Shown one piece after another: positions 6,141 to 14,508 of a stretch of DNA of 16,641 nt (position 1 is the first letter of the stretch; each line of letters starts with the position of its first letter). Under the pieces are notes generated by a model that saw only the letters and a list, made by a program, of their open reading frames with translations, ran no database searches and was not told the origin of the DNA. This DNA is from Oleispira sp964022115 (GTDB lineage: Bacteria; Pseudomonadota; Gammaproteobacteria; Pseudomonadales; Oceanobacteraceae). The position numbers and the translations under genes are program-made. The DNA lies in NCBI GenBank assembly GCA_964022115.1, contig CAXIBC010000060.1:1-16641 (forward strand). Reading direction: 5' to 3'.

Positions 6141-6722
6141 ATGACCGATTATTTATTAATTCTGGTCAGTACAATTTTAGTGAACAACTTTGTACTGGTT
6201 CAGTTTTTAGGCTTATGCCCATTTATGGGGGTTTCCAATAAGCTAGAAACCGCCATTGGTATGTCTGCGGCGACAACCTTCGTACTGACATTAGCGTCGG
6301 TTTGCAGTTATTTGGTGTATACCTACTTGCTGATACCCCTTGAGCTGGAATTTCTCCGTACTATTAGTTTTATTATGGTAATTGCGGTAGTCGTAGGTTT
6401 TACCGAAATGGCCATTCGTAAAACCAGTCCTTTATTGTATCGGGTATTGGGTATTTTCTTACCTTTAATCACGACTAACTGTGCCGTATTAGGGGTCGCC
6501 TTATTAAACATTAAGCGTGATAACAGCTTTGTTGAATCCATCTTGTATGGTTTTGGCGCCGCCGTCGGCTTTTCTTTAGTGATGGTATTTTTTGCAGCCA
6601 TGCGTGAACGTATCGCAGTAGCAGATGTACCTAAGCCGTTTCAAGGCTCTGCAATCGCTATGATCACCGCGGGCTTAATGTCGTTGGCCTTCCTTGGTTT
6701 TACTGGTTTAGTGAGCATCTAA
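6141..6722 (+). CDS. rsxA: electron transport complex subunit RsxA/RnfA
   Basis: This integral inner-membrane subunit of the Rsx/Rnf complex has 193 residues, the same length as E. coli RsxA and similar throughout. Six hydrophobic helices are expected. Cys26 in FLGLCPFMG and the Cys in TTNCAVLG (about residue 113) are conserved; in the Rnf/Nqr family these, with the matching pair in RsxE, hold an intramembrane [2Fe-2S] cluster. The start MTDYLLILVSTILVNNFVLV matches the family start exactly. The ribosome site GAGTGAG lies slightly far from the ATG. It is the first gene of the six-gene operon, with rsxB beginning 2 bp after its stop. Confidence 0.97.
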   Translation: MTDYLLILVSTILVNNFVLVQFLGLCPFMGVSNKLETAIGMSAATTFVLTLASVCSYLVYTYLLIPLELEFLRTISFIMVIAVVVGFTEMAIRKTSPLLYRVLGIFLPLITTNCAVLGVALLNIKRDNSFVESILYGFGAAVGFSLVMVFFAAMRERIAVADVPKPFQGSAIAMITAGLMSLAFLGFTGLVSI

Positions 6723-6724
6723 TA

Positions 6725-7276
6725 ATGAGTTCTATTTTAATTGCCATTGTGCTGTTGGCGACGTTAGCCATTATTTTTGGTGCCATATTAGGTTTTGCCG
6801 CCGTTCGTTTTAAAGTGGAAGGCAATCCTATTGTCGACCAAATTGATAACTTATTGCCACAAACACAATGTGGCCAATGCTCTTACCCAGGCTGTAAGCC
6901 TTACGCCGAAGCGATTGCCGCAGGCGAAAAAATCAACAAATGCCCTCCGGGAGGTGAAAGTACCATCATTGCTTTGGCCGACTTATTAGGGGTTGAAGCC
7001 GAACCTTTAGATGCTGAGCACGGTGCTGAAAAAGATGTGCCTATGGTCGCATTAATTCGTGAAGACGAGTGTATTGGTTGTACTAAGTGCATTCAAGCCT
7101 GTCCCATCGACGCAATTATGGGCGCAGCTAAGCAGATGCATACTGTGATTGCCGATGAGTGTACTGGCTGTGATTTATGTGTTGAACCTTGCCCAGTAGA
7201 TTGTATCGACATGGTGCCGATTGAAACCACCTTACAAACTTGGCACTGGCATAAACCCGAAAAGGAGGTGCACTAA
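6725..7276 (+). CDS. rsxB: electron transport complex subunit RsxB/RnfB, polyferredoxin
   Basis: This is the Fe-S subunit that relays electrons at the cytoplasmic face, 183 residues. One N-terminal membrane helix (residues about 5-27) anchors it. Next comes a four-Cys cluster motif with Cys49, Cys52, Cys57 and Cys73 (CGQCSYPGC then KCPPGG), typical of RnfB. Two ferredoxin-type motifs follow: Cys116-119-122-126 (CIGCTKCIQACP) and Cys146-149-152-156 (CTGCDLCVEPCP). All twelve expected cysteines are present. It is slightly shorter than E. coli RsxB (192). The start lies 2 bp after the rsxA stop, and its stop overlaps the rsxC start by one base (TAATG), so translation is probably coupled. Confidence 0.97.
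   Translation: MSSILIAIVLLATLAIIFGAILGFAAVRFKVEGNPIVDQIDNLLPQTQCGQCSYPGCKPYAEAIAAGEKINKCPPGGESTIIALADLLGVEAEPLDAEHGAEKDVPMVALIREDECIGCTKCIQACPIDAIMGAAKQMHTVIADECTGCDLCVEPCPVDCIDMVPIETTLQTWHWHKPEKEVH
7262..7270 (+). promoter_or_regulatory. strong Shine-Dalgarno site of rsxC inside the rsxB end
   Basis: AAGGAGGTG, close to the full anti-Shine-Dalgarno complement, ends 5 bases before the rsxC ATG at 7276 and lies within the last rsxB codons. It fixes the rsxC start and suggests strong independent initiation despite the one-base overlap. Confidence 0.8.
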
Positions 7277-9333
7277 TGCAACCGATTACTCTGCACGCTT
7301 TTGACGGTGGTATTCACCCACAAGAAAACAAGCAACAGTCGACACAAACCGCTATCGCAAAGCTTCCGTTACCAGCTCAGCTTATCGTTCCGGTTGGTCA
7401 GCACATTGGCGCCCCAGCCGATGTGATTATTAATCTTGGTGATAGGGTATTAAAAGGGCAAAAAATCGCCCAGCCAAAAGGCTTTATCAGTGCGGCTATT
7501 CACGCCCCCACTTCCGGTAAAGTGGTTGCCATTGAGCAACGACAATTACCTCATAGCTCTGGCCTTGAAGGCACCTGCGTTATTATCGAAAGCGATGGTA
7601 AAGATCAATGGTTAGCCGAGATTGAAGATGGTAGCCTCGCCATTACCGATTTTTTAGACGCCGATAAAGACGTATTAGTTGAGCGTATTAGCGACTGCGG
7701 TATTACCGGCTTAGGTGGTGCGGGTTTTCCCACCTCGGTTAAAATGGCGGTTAATGAAAAGCAAATAGATACCTTAATCATTAATGCCGCCGAGTGTGAA
7801 CCTTATATTACTGCCGACGATATGTTGATGCGCGAACGCGCTGTTGAGACGATTCGTGGTATTCAAATAGTACTTAAATTAACCTCGGCCAAAATCTGCT
7901 TAATCGGTATTGAAGATAATAAGCCAGAAGCAATTAAAGCAATGGAAGATGCTTTACACCAAGTACACGGTGAGCATCACATTACGGTTGTCACCATTCC
8001 AACCAAATACCCTTCCGGTGGCGAAAAGCAGCTGATTAAAATCCTAACGGGTAAAGAAGTGCCAACTAGTGGTATTCCTGCGGATATCGGTATTGTCTGT
8101 CAAAATGTCGGTACCTGCGAAGCCATTTACCGCGCGATTGCCGAAGGTAAACCGCTCATTTCACGCATTACGACCATCACGGGTGAATCGGTTGCCCAGC
8201 CACAAAATGTCGAAGTATTAATCGGTACACCAGTAAAGCACCTATTAGACTTCGCGGATTTTAAACAAGAGAAGAGTTTATTTCAAAAATTTATCGGTTC
8301 TTTTAGTTCACAAACACAAGATTCAGCTACAGCGACACCTACTAAGAAGCCGCGACTGATTATGGGTGGCCCAATGATGGGCTTTACCTTAAGCAGTGAT
8401 GAGTTGCCAATATTAAAATCAAGCAATTGTATATTGGCCCCTAGCGAAAAAGAATTACCCGCTAACGATATAGCTTCGGCGTGTATTCGCTGTGGTTTAT
8501 GTACCGAAGCTTGCCCTGCCGATTTATTACCCCAGCAATTATATTGGTTTAGTAAATCTGGGGAACTCGATAAAGCCGAGCAGCATAATATAGCCGACTG
8601 CATTGAATGCGGTGCTTGCTCTTATGTTTGCCCAAGTCAAATCCCCTTGGTGCAATACTACCGCCATACAAAAGGGGCGATAAAAGAAGAACGCGCCGCG
8701 CATGAAAAATCTACCCGCTCTAAGGTTCGCTTTGAAGCACGCCAGCAGCGCTTAGAACGTGAAGCGGCCGAAAAAGAAGCGAAACGCCAAGCCCGTGCTG
8801 CCAATGCTGAAAAAGCACAAGCAGCGAAAAAAGCGGCCGCCGCCAAAGCAGCACAAGAACAACCGGAAAATACGGCGGATAAAACCAATCAAGTGAGTGA
8901 AAAAGCGGCCCCATTAGATTTAGAAAAACTGCAAAAACAGCTGGCCGCCGCTCAAGCTGGCTTGAAGAAGTCGATGGATAAGGTCGCTGAATTGAAAGCC
9001 GCTGGTGATGAAGACAATACCGAAGCTGAACAGTTAGCCGTTTTTGAAAAAGCCGTAGCGACTCGTCGTGATAAGGTAAAGCTATTAGCTCAGCAAGTAG
9101 CAGAAGCGAAGAAATCAGCACCTGTGGTTAAAAAAGAAATTAGCCGCGAAGACTTAGAAAAGAAATTACGCGCTCAGCAAGATCGTATTGATAAGTCTCA
9201 ACAACGACTCCAGCTAGCACAAGAGCAAGGTCTAGATACCTTACCCGCATTACAGAAAGGCTTAGATAAACAAATGCAAAAATTAACAGAGCTGCAAGCC
9301 GATTTAGCTCAGTTCGATAAGGCAGGTATTTAA
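7276..9333 (+). CDS. rsxC: electron transport complex subunit RsxC/RnfC
   Basis: This peripheral subunit is thought to take or give NADH electrons through FMN and Fe-S clusters; 685 residues (E. coli 740). Order of parts: an N-terminal barrel-sandwich region; a flavin/nucleotide region with GLGGAGFPT from residue 145 and INAAECEPY at about 169-177; a SLBB-type segment; two [4Fe-4S] motifs at Cys403-406-409-413 (CIRCGLCTEACP) and Cys442-445-448-452 (CIECGACSYVCP). From about residue 465 to the end is an Ala/Lys/Glu/Gln-rich tail predicted to be coiled coil, as in other gammaproteobacterial RsxC. Its last 130 residues seem to contain two copies of a helical-hairpin unit, each starting with DLEK. 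The start is fixed by an excellent ribosome site. rsxD begins 1 bp after the stop. Confidence 0.96.
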   Translation: MQPITLHAFDGGIHPQENKQQSTQTAIAKLPLPAQLIVPVGQHIGAPADVIINLGDRVLKGQKIAQPKGFISAAIHAPTSGKVVAIEQRQLPHSSGLEGTCVIIESDGKDQWLAEIEDGSLAITDFLDADKDVLVERISDCGITGLGGAGFPTSVKMAVNEKQIDTLIINAAECEPYITADDMLMRERAVETIRGIQIVLKLTSAKICLIGIEDNKPEAIKAMEDALHQVHGEHHITVVTIPTKYPSGGEKQLIKILTGKEVPTSGIPADIGIVCQNVGTCEAIYRAIAEGKPLISRITTITGESVAQPQNVEVLIGTPVKHLLDFADFKQEKSLFQKFIGSFSSQTQDSATATPTKKPRLIMGGPMMGFTLSSDELPILKSSNCILAPSEKELPANDIASACIRCGLCTEACPADLLPQQLYWFSKSGELDKAEQHNIADCIECGACSYVCPSQIPLVQYYRHTKGAIKEERAAHEKSTRSKVRFEARQQRLEREAAEKEAKRQARAANAEKAQAAKKAAAAKAAQEQPENTADKTNQVSEKAAPLDLEKLQKQLAAAQAGLKKSMDKVAELKAAGDEDNTEAEQLAVFEKAVATRRDKVKLLAQQVAEAKKSAPVVKKEISREDLEKKLRAQQDRIDKSQQRLQLAQEQGLDTLPALQKGLDKQMQKLTELQADLAQFDKAGI

Positions 9334-9334
9334 A

Positions 9335-10447
9335 ATGGGATTTGTAAATATCACCTCTCCTCATGCTCATGGTGGTAATACCACGAGCCGCATTATGCTC
9401 TTGGTTATCTTAGCGACGGTGCCGGGCATAATCGCCTTAACCTACTTTTTTGGTTGGGGTAACTTAATCAATATCGCTTTGGCCAGTATTACAGCATTAG
9501 CCTGCGAAGCCATTATTTTAAAAATACGTAAGCGCCCTATTAGTTTTTTCTTAAAAGATAATAGCGCCTTATTAACCGCGGTTTTATTAGGCATAGCCTT
9601 ACCCCCATTTGCCCCATGGTGGGTCACTGTGGTGGCGGTTAGTTTTGCCATGATCTTTGCGAAGCACTTATACGGTGGTTTAGGTAATAATCCTTTTAAC
9701 CCAGCCATGGTGGGTTACGCACTGGTTTTGATTTCTTTTCCTGTGCAAATGACAACGACCTGGGCTGTGCCTTTTTTCCTCAGCGCAGAGCAAGTCCTGC
9801 CTTTTACCGATAGCTTAAGTATTATTTTCTCGGGAGCAGCCAGTGTAAGTGATGGTTTCTCCGGGGCAACCCCTTTAGATGTTTATAAACATCTCGCTAA
9901 AAATGAAACCGCTGTCGAAATTCTACAAGGTCCACTATTTGCTAATGACAGCACTGGCGGCTCGGCTAGCAACTGGTTTGCCGCTGGCTGGGAGTTCGTT
10001 AATATCGCTTTCCTAATCGGTGGCCTAGCCCTATTAGCTTTACGTGTTTTTACTTGGCACATCCCTCTGAGTTTATTAGCCGCTCTTGGTACTTGTTCTA
10101 TGCTGCTAGGCTGGGACGCTGATTTATACGTGCCTTGGTCGTTACACATGTTTGCGGGTGCAACCATGCTGGGGGCCTTCTTTATTGCAACCGACCCGGT
10201 AACGGCATCAACAACCCCCTTAGGTAAAATCATCTATGGTGCAGGCATTGGTATTTTAATCTTTGTTATTCGTACTTGGGGGGCTTACCCAGACGCCATC
10301 GCATTTGCAGTTTTATTGATGAACTTTGCCGCACCTTTTATCGATACCTATACCCAGCCAAGAACCTATGGCCACGACAAGGCCAAGCGGGGCTTGCCAA
10401 TAAAACCCGAAGCAGCTCAATCGGCTAGCACAGACAAGGAGGGTTAA
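9335..10447 (+). CDS. rsxD: electron transport complex subunit RsxD/RnfD
   Basis: This integral membrane flavoprotein of the Rsx complex has 370 residues and aligns with E. coli RsxD over its length. Landmarks are SRIMLLVILATVPGI near the N-terminus, LKDNSALLTAVLLGIALPPF, KHLYGGLGNNPFNPAMVGY, and FFIATDPVTASTTPLGK near the C-terminus. The segment DGFSGATPL contains Thr179, the expected site where ApbE covalently attaches FMN through a phosphoester bond. Compared with E. coli the loop before this motif is somewhat different in length and sequence. The ribosome site AAGGCAGG lies in the rsxC end, and the stop overlaps the rsxG start by one base. Confidence 0.97.
   Translation: MGFVNITSPHAHGGNTTSRIMLLVILATVPGIIALTYFFGWGNLINIALASITALACEAIILKIRKRPISFFLKDNSALLTAVLLGIALPPFAPWWVTVVAVSFAMIFAKHLYGGLGNNPFNPAMVGYALVLISFPVQMTTTWAVPFFLSAEQVLPFTDSLSIIFSGAASVSDGFSGATPLDVYKHLAKNETAVEILQGPLFANDSTGGSASNWFAAGWEFVNIAFLIGGLALLALRVFTWHIPLSLLAALGTCSMLLGWDADLYVPWSLHMFAGATMLGAFFIATDPVTASTTPLGKIIYGAGIGILIFVIRTWGAYPDAIAFAVLLMNFAAPFIDTYTQPRTYGHDKAKRGLPIKPEAAQSASTDKEG
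10436..10443 (+). promoter_or_regulatory. Shine-Dalgarno site of rsxG inside the rsxD end
   Basis: AAGGAGGG lies in the last rsxD codons. Two ATG codons follow in tandem at 10447 and 10450. Spacing is short (3 bases) for the first and more usual (6 bases) for the second, so initiation may be at 10450. Confidence 0.65.
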
Positions 10448-11160
10448 TGATGAATGAATTATTACTATCGATTCGTAAAAATGCCATTGGCCTAGGCTTG
10501 TTTGCTATTGTCACAGCGGGTTCTATTGGTATTGCCCAGTTTATGACCAAAGATAGAATTGAAAAAAATGTTCAAATCGCACAAGCAAAAGCCTTGCACG
10601 AAATTGTGCCAAAAAATTCTTACGATAACGACTTATTAAACGATACCATTTCATTAACTCACGATGATGTGCATACCCACCTTAATGTGCGTTTATTAGG
10701 CCCTATATCTGAAGATGCTGTTGCCTATGTGGCGCGTAAAAATGGTAAAGCGCATACTGTGATCTTACCAGTAACAGCCCCAGACGGTTATACCACCAAT
10801 ATCGATATGATTGTGGGTATTAAACTAGATGGCACCTTAGCCGGTGTGCGCGTGATCGACCATAAAGAAACCCCAGGACTTGGGGATAAAATTGAAGCGA
10901 ATAAGAATCCTTGGATCCTGCAATTTCCTGGCCTATCGTTATTAAAGCCTGAAGAAAAATTCTGGGCGGTGAAAAAAGATGGTGGTGAGTTTGATCAATT
11001 CACGGGCGCGACTATCACGCCTAGAGCCATTGTGCGCTCGGTACGCCTAGCGCTGAAATTCTTCCAGCAGCATGGCCAAGAACTCGCAGTCGATAAAGAC
11101 TATACACTAACCCCCCACAACCCTAGCGTTAACCCAGAGGATCTTGCACATGGCGAATAA
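10447..11160 (+). CDS. rsxG: electron transport complex subunit RsxG/RnfG
   Basis: This flavoprotein subunit is anchored by one N-terminal helix (about residues 13-32), with its domain in the periplasm; 237 residues, some 30 longer than E. coli RsxG. The FMN-binding domain is clear: DMIVGIKLDGTLAGVRVIDHKETPGLGDKI, then FDQFTGATITPRAIV, where Thr189 of T-G-A-T is the expected covalent FMN site. The extra length is in a C-terminal tail (YTLTPHNPSVNPEDLAHGE). The start may be either of two adjacent ATGs, differing by one residue. The 3' end overlaps the rsxE start by 11 bases, suggesting coupled translation. Confidence 0.96.
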   Translation: MMNELLLSIRKNAIGLGLFAIVTAGSIGIAQFMTKDRIEKNVQIAQAKALHEIVPKNSYDNDLLNDTISLTHDDVHTHLNVRLLGPISEDAVAYVARKNGKAHTVILPVTAPDGYTTNIDMIVGIKLDGTLAGVRVIDHKETPGLGDKIEANKNPWILQFPGLSLLKPEEKFWAVKKDGGEFDQFTGATITPRAIVRSVRLALKFFQQHGQELAVDKDYTLTPHNPSVNPEDLAHGE

Positions 11161-11863
11161 ATCCTTACAAGAGATCTCGTTAGACGGTCTATGGAAAAAT
11201 AACCCGGCATTAGTGCAGCTATTAGGTTTGTGCCCACTATTAGCGGTAACCGGTACCGTCGTGAATGCCATTGGTTTGGGTCTAGCCACTATTTTAGTAC
11301 TAGTCGGCTCAAACTTAGCGGTATCCTTGATTCGCAATCACGTATCAGACGCTGTGCGCTTACCCGCATTTGTAATGATCATTGCCTCTTTTGTGACCGT
11401 TACCGAACTGGTGATGCAAGCTTTGACCTATGAACTGTATCAAATTCTAGGCATCTTCATTCCACTCATCGTTACCAACTGTGCAATCCTTGGCCGTGCT
11501 GACGCCTTCGCCTGTAAGAACGGTTTAATCCCTTCGGCCGTTGATGGGTTAACCATGGGCCTTGGTTTTACTGTGGTCTTGATTCTATTAGGGGTGATAC
11601 GCGAAGTTATTGGCCAAGGCACATTATTCACGAATATGGATTTGATCTTTGGTGATATGGCGGTGAACTGGCAGATTGTTATCTTTAATGATTACCCTGA
11701 TTTCCTCTTTGCTATTTTGCCACCGGGTGCTTTCGTCGCCATGGGATTAATCATTGCGGTTAAAAACCTAGTTGATAACTACCTCGATGAAAGAGCAGCG
11801 GCGAACAAAAAAGCTGTTGAAGTCGGATCTAAGCGTGCCCGGGTGACGGGTAAGATTAGCTAA
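11150..11863 (+). CDS. rsxE: electron transport complex subunit RsxE/RnfE
   Basis: This integral membrane subunit is homologous to RsxA and pairs with it; 237 residues from the ATG at 11150. A TTG two codons earlier is unlikely; the ATG gives the family-like start and has a GAGG ribosome site. Features shared with E. coli RsxE are GLWKNNPALVQLLGLCPLLA with Cys28, GIFIPLIVTNCAILGRADAF with the second conserved Cys, GLGFTVVLILLGVIREVIGQ and ILPPGAFVAMGL. The two cysteines are expected to share the intramembrane [2Fe-2S] cluster with RsxA. It is the last gene of the operon, and a hairpin follows its stop. Confidence 0.97.
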   Translation: MANKSLQEISLDGLWKNNPALVQLLGLCPLLAVTGTVVNAIGLGLATILVLVGSNLAVSLIRNHVSDAVRLPAFVMIIASFVTVTELVMQALTYELYQILGIFIPLIVTNCAILGRADAFACKNGLIPSAVDGLTMGLGFTVVLILLGVIREVIGQGTLFTNMDLIFGDMAVNWQIVIFNDYPDFLFAILPPGAFVAMGLIIAVKNLVDNYLDERAAANKKAVEVGSKRARVTGKIS

Positions 11864-11882
11864 CTCCCCATCCTTAAAAGTA

Positions 11883-11925
11883 AAAGCAGATTCAAGCAAA
11901 AGAAAACTCTGGCTTAATCTGCTTT
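11883..11925 (+). terminator. hairpin after rsxE, probable weak intrinsic terminator
   Basis: AAAGCAGATT (11883-11892) pairs perfectly with AATCTGCTTT (11916-11925). After one bulged C, AAGC (11894-11897) also pairs with GCTT (11912-11915). The right arm ends in TTT and is followed by a T-rich but interrupted tract (ATCACTTTCTTTC). It lies 20 bp after the rsxE stop. The stem is AT-rich and the T-tract imperfect, so efficiency may be low. Confidence 0.55.
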
Positions 11926-11960
11926 ATCACTTTCTTTCTCTAGAATTAAAACGACCCTTC

Positions 11961-12590
11961 ATGAACAAACTTTTTATTATTGGCCTGCCCAGAACGGGTA
12001 CGACCAGCATCAGCGTCGCGCTACTTGAACATGAATTTATGGTCGCTCATACCGCCTTCACTAAACATGCTTTTGAACTTGCCGATGTTATTTCTGATGC
12101 CCCTTGTTTTAGCGATTATAAAGAATTAGATGCGCTATTTCCGGATTCTAAGTTTGTCTATCTTGACCGGGATTTAGATAAGTGGATTCCTTCAGCGCAA
12201 ATGCTGTTGAAGAAAATGGAAGCTCGCTTAGATCCTGTGACTGGGGTATTTAGCCCTGTTCTAAAACGCAGCTTTAATGAAGTCTTTGCTTTAACAACCA
12301 CAGACGATCCCCATACCCCTGAGCACCTAGAAGCCTGTTACCGCAAACACCAAAATGAAGTATTGGAGTATTTTTCTGGCCGTAATGATTTTATACAATT
12401 AAATGTTAGCCATGAAAATAGCTTGCCAACACTATTAGATTTTTTGGCTTTGCCGGTGAAAGACACAACGCAATTTCCTCACTTGAACATTGGCCGCCAT
12501 GTGGCTAGCTGGAAGGAATTTAAGCATCCTAATAAGGTCAATGCTAATAGCGCGGGCTTGGAACGTAGAAAGTTCTTTGATTATAAATAA
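11961..12590 (+). CDS. sulfotransferase family protein
   Basis: This encodes a 209-residue protein of the P-loop sulfotransferase fold, whose members move a sulfate group from PAPS to a hydroxyl or amine. The N-terminus FIIGLPRTGTTS (about residues 5-16) is the 5'-phosphosulfate-binding loop. FVYLDRDLDKWIPSA (about 65-79) matches the 3'-phosphate-binding strand (the R-D-x-x-x-W-x-x-S pattern). The end, LLDFLALPVKDTTQFPHLN, is the usual C-terminal signature. It is short, as in the Sulfotransfer_4 branch. There is no clear ribosome site before the ATG, so the start relies on the motif position. The acceptor is unknown. It follows the rsx operon after a hairpin and is probably independent of it. 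Confidence 0.75.
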   Translation: MNKLFIIGLPRTGTTSISVALLEHEFMVAHTAFTKHAFELADVISDAPCFSDYKELDALFPDSKFVYLDRDLDKWIPSAQMLLKKMEARLDPVTGVFSPVLKRSFNEVFALTTTDDPHTPEHLEACYRKHQNEVLEYFSGRNDFIQLNVSHENSLPTLLDFLALPVKDTTQFPHLNIGRHVASWKEFKHPNKVNANSAGLERRKFFDYK

Positions 12591-12703
12591 TCAGCTAGTC
12601 AATTATTTATCTTCTCTCTTCACCTAGGCAGTTTAGCTAGGCACATCCTATACTGAAACTCATTCAATGTGCGATCGCTGCGCTTCAGATAAGGAGCTTT
12701 AGA

Positions 12704-13597
12704 GTGAATATATTAATCAGTGGTGCTTCAGGTTTAATTGGCCAAGCCTTAATGCGTTATTTACCGAGCCAAGGGCATAAGGTCTACCCTCTCAAGCGCA
12801 ATGACTCGGGCTCTGCTTTTAGTTGGCAGCCGAGTAAAAAGCAGATTTACCTAGACCCTAATATCCCATTAGATGCGGTAATTAACCTCAATGGGGTGAG
12901 TATTGGGGATAAGCCTTGGTCAAAGCAACGCAAACTCGAGCTAATCAGTAGCCGTACTGAAACAACCCAACTACTAGCACATACCCTAGCCCTTCAGCCT
13001 AAGCCAATAAAGGTGCTTATCAATGCCAGTGCCATTGGCTTTTATGGGGATACGGGCTCGCAATCAGTTGATGAAACCAGCGCTAAAGGCAATAACTTTT
13101 TAACCGATATCACCACCGCATGGGAGCAAGCTGCACAGCCTGCGATCAGCGCGAATATACGCACGGTATTTATCAGAAGTGGGATTGTACTTAGCGCAAA
13201 AGGGGGAGCGCTTAAAAAGATGTTATTGCCGTATAAATTTGGTTTAGGTGGCCGTATTGGCTCAGGGCAGCAATATATGAGCTGGATTAGCCTAGAGGAC
13301 GAGATACGCGCCATTGATTTTATTTTGCAAAATGAAAAAATCCAAGGCCCAGTGAACTTAACTAGCCCAAATCCCGTCACCAATTCGGAATTTAGCCAAG
13401 TACTCGCCGACTGCTTGACTCGGCCAGCCCTGCTACCTTTACCTGAGTTTGTCGTTAAGCTGTTATTTGCAGAAATGGGAGAGCTATTATTATTGGGCAG
13501 TGCGAACGTTGTACCTAAGGTCTTATTAGATACGGGGTTTCAGTTTAACCAGCCACAACTCGTAGACGCATTAACGGCTGCACTTAAAGAAACCTAA
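12704..13597 (+). CDS. TIGR01777 family epimerase-like oxidoreductase (YfcH type)
   Basis: This encodes a 297-residue extended short-chain dehydrogenase-like protein. It starts at a GTG preceded by AAGGAG at good spacing. The Rossmann motif GASGLIG is at residues 7-13. Family marks follow: AVINLNGVSIGDKPWSKQRK, INASAIGFYGDTG, VFIRSGIVLSAKGGAL, GRIGSGQQYMSWISLEDEIRAI and NLTSPNPVTNSEF. The C-terminal DUF1731-type helix ends it (PLPEFVVKLLFAEMGELLLLG, then a PKVLLDTGF block). These match E. coli YfcH and animal SDR39U1, whose substrate is not established; NADP(H) binding is expected. The sterol desaturase-like gene follows 41 bp downstream in the same direction. Confidence 0.92.
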   Translation: MNILISGASGLIGQALMRYLPSQGHKVYPLKRNDSGSAFSWQPSKKQIYLDPNIPLDAVINLNGVSIGDKPWSKQRKLELISSRTETTQLLAHTLALQPKPIKVLINASAIGFYGDTGSQSVDETSAKGNNFLTDITTAWEQAAQPAISANIRTVFIRSGIVLSAKGGALKKMLLPYKFGLGGRIGSGQQYMSWISLEDEIRAIDFILQNEKIQGPVNLTSPNPVTNSEFSQVLADCLTRPALLPLPEFVVKLLFAEMGELLLLGSANVVPKVLLDTGFQFNQPQLVDALTAALKET

Positions 13598-13638
13598 TAG
13601 GTCTAATGCCCATATCCCTTTAGTGCTAAACTAAGCAG

Positions 13639-14475
13639 ATGGATACTTGGTTACTCACTTTTGAAACAACATTACGCTTGGGTATATTTTTGACCTTGCT
13701 GATTCTTATGGCCAGTTTAGAAATACGCTTCCCTCGGCGCTCGCCTTTGGCCCTTCATGCAGGTAAAAGCACCCTCATCAGCCGATTCAATAATCTCGGA
13801 TTAGCGGCTAGTTCGACCCTTATAATGAAATTACTACTACCCTTAAGCCTTGCTAGCTTTGCCTTGTATTGCCAAAACAATCAATGGGGATTATTAAATC
13901 AACCTAGGATCAATGCCCTTGCCCTTCCTGGATTTTTAACTCTTTTAACCAGCCTATTGATATTCGACCTTATTATCTATTGGCAGCATAGATTATTTCA
14001 TAAAATTCCCATTTTCTGGCAACTGCATAAAGTTCATCATAGTGATATCAATTTAGATGTCAGCACAGGGATTCGTTTTCACCCTATAGAAATACTGTTA
14101 TCGCAATTAATTAAATTTTCGGTGATTTTTATTTTTGGTTTTTCCATTACCAGTGTCATTGTCTTTGAAATACTGCTCAATGCACTCGCCTTGTTTAACC
14201 ATAGCAATGTACGCTTGCCGTTGAGACTGGACTTTTGGCTGCGAAAAATCATTGTGACCCCCGACATGCATAGGGTTCATCACTCAAAAATTTGGCAAGA
14301 GCATAACAGCAATTTTGGCTTTAATATTAGCCTTTGGGATAAGGTATTTCATAGCTATCAAGATCAGCCAAAGTTAGGCCACCAGCATATTGATATTGGC
14401 CTACCGCAATACAATGATTCCGATACGCCACTACGCTTTTCACAATTGTTAATAATGCCGTTTAAAAAGCATTAG
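13639..14475 (+). CDS. sterol desaturase / fatty acid hydroxylase family membrane protein
   Basis: This encodes a 278-residue multi-pass membrane di-iron enzyme. Hydrophobic helices occur at about residues 12-27, 55-77, 95-115 and 155-185. The conserved histidine clusters are all present: H117-x3-H121 (HRLFH), H130-x2-HH (HKVHH), H188 (NHSN) and H211-x2-HH (HRVHH). Family members hydroxylate or desaturate lipids using O2 and a di-iron centre. Substrate is unknown; bacterial members act on fatty acids, carotenoids, sterol-like or ether lipids. No clear ribosome site precedes the ATG. It is likely co-transcribed with the upstream epimerase-like gene and converges on the GST gene with only 20 bp between stops. 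Confidence 0.88.
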   Translation: MDTWLLTFETTLRLGIFLTLLILMASLEIRFPRRSPLALHAGKSTLISRFNNLGLAASSTLIMKLLLPLSLASFALYCQNNQWGLLNQPRINALALPGFLTLLTSLLIFDLIIYWQHRLFHKIPIFWQLHKVHHSDINLDVSTGIRFHPIEILLSQLIKFSVIFIFGFSITSVIVFEILLNALALFNHSNVRLPLRLDFWLRKIIVTPDMHRVHHSKIWQEHNSNFGFNISLWDKVFHSYQDQPKLGHQHIDIGLPQYNDSDTPLRFSQLLIMPFKKH

Positions 14476-14477
14476 CC

Positions 14478-14508
14478 CTATTTATGCATCACTATTTATG
14501 CATCACTA
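14478..14508. repeat. 14-bp tandem duplication at the GST stop codon
   Basis: CTATTTATGCATCA occurs twice in direct succession (14478-14491 and 14492-14505), followed by three more bases of the unit. The right copy contains the stop codon of the GST gene; the left copy fills most of the gap between the two convergent genes. It looks like a slippage duplication. Confidence 0.8.

Noticed and set aside
8658..9121. Minus-strand frames opposite the rsxC tail
   Set aside because: Produced by the Ala/Lys/Glu-biased codons of rsxC on the other strand; no ribosome sites and no protein family resemblance.
12669..12680. GCGATCGC palindrome upstream of the epimerase-like gene
   Set aside because: A single short palindrome with no repeated copies in the window; no support for a functional site.
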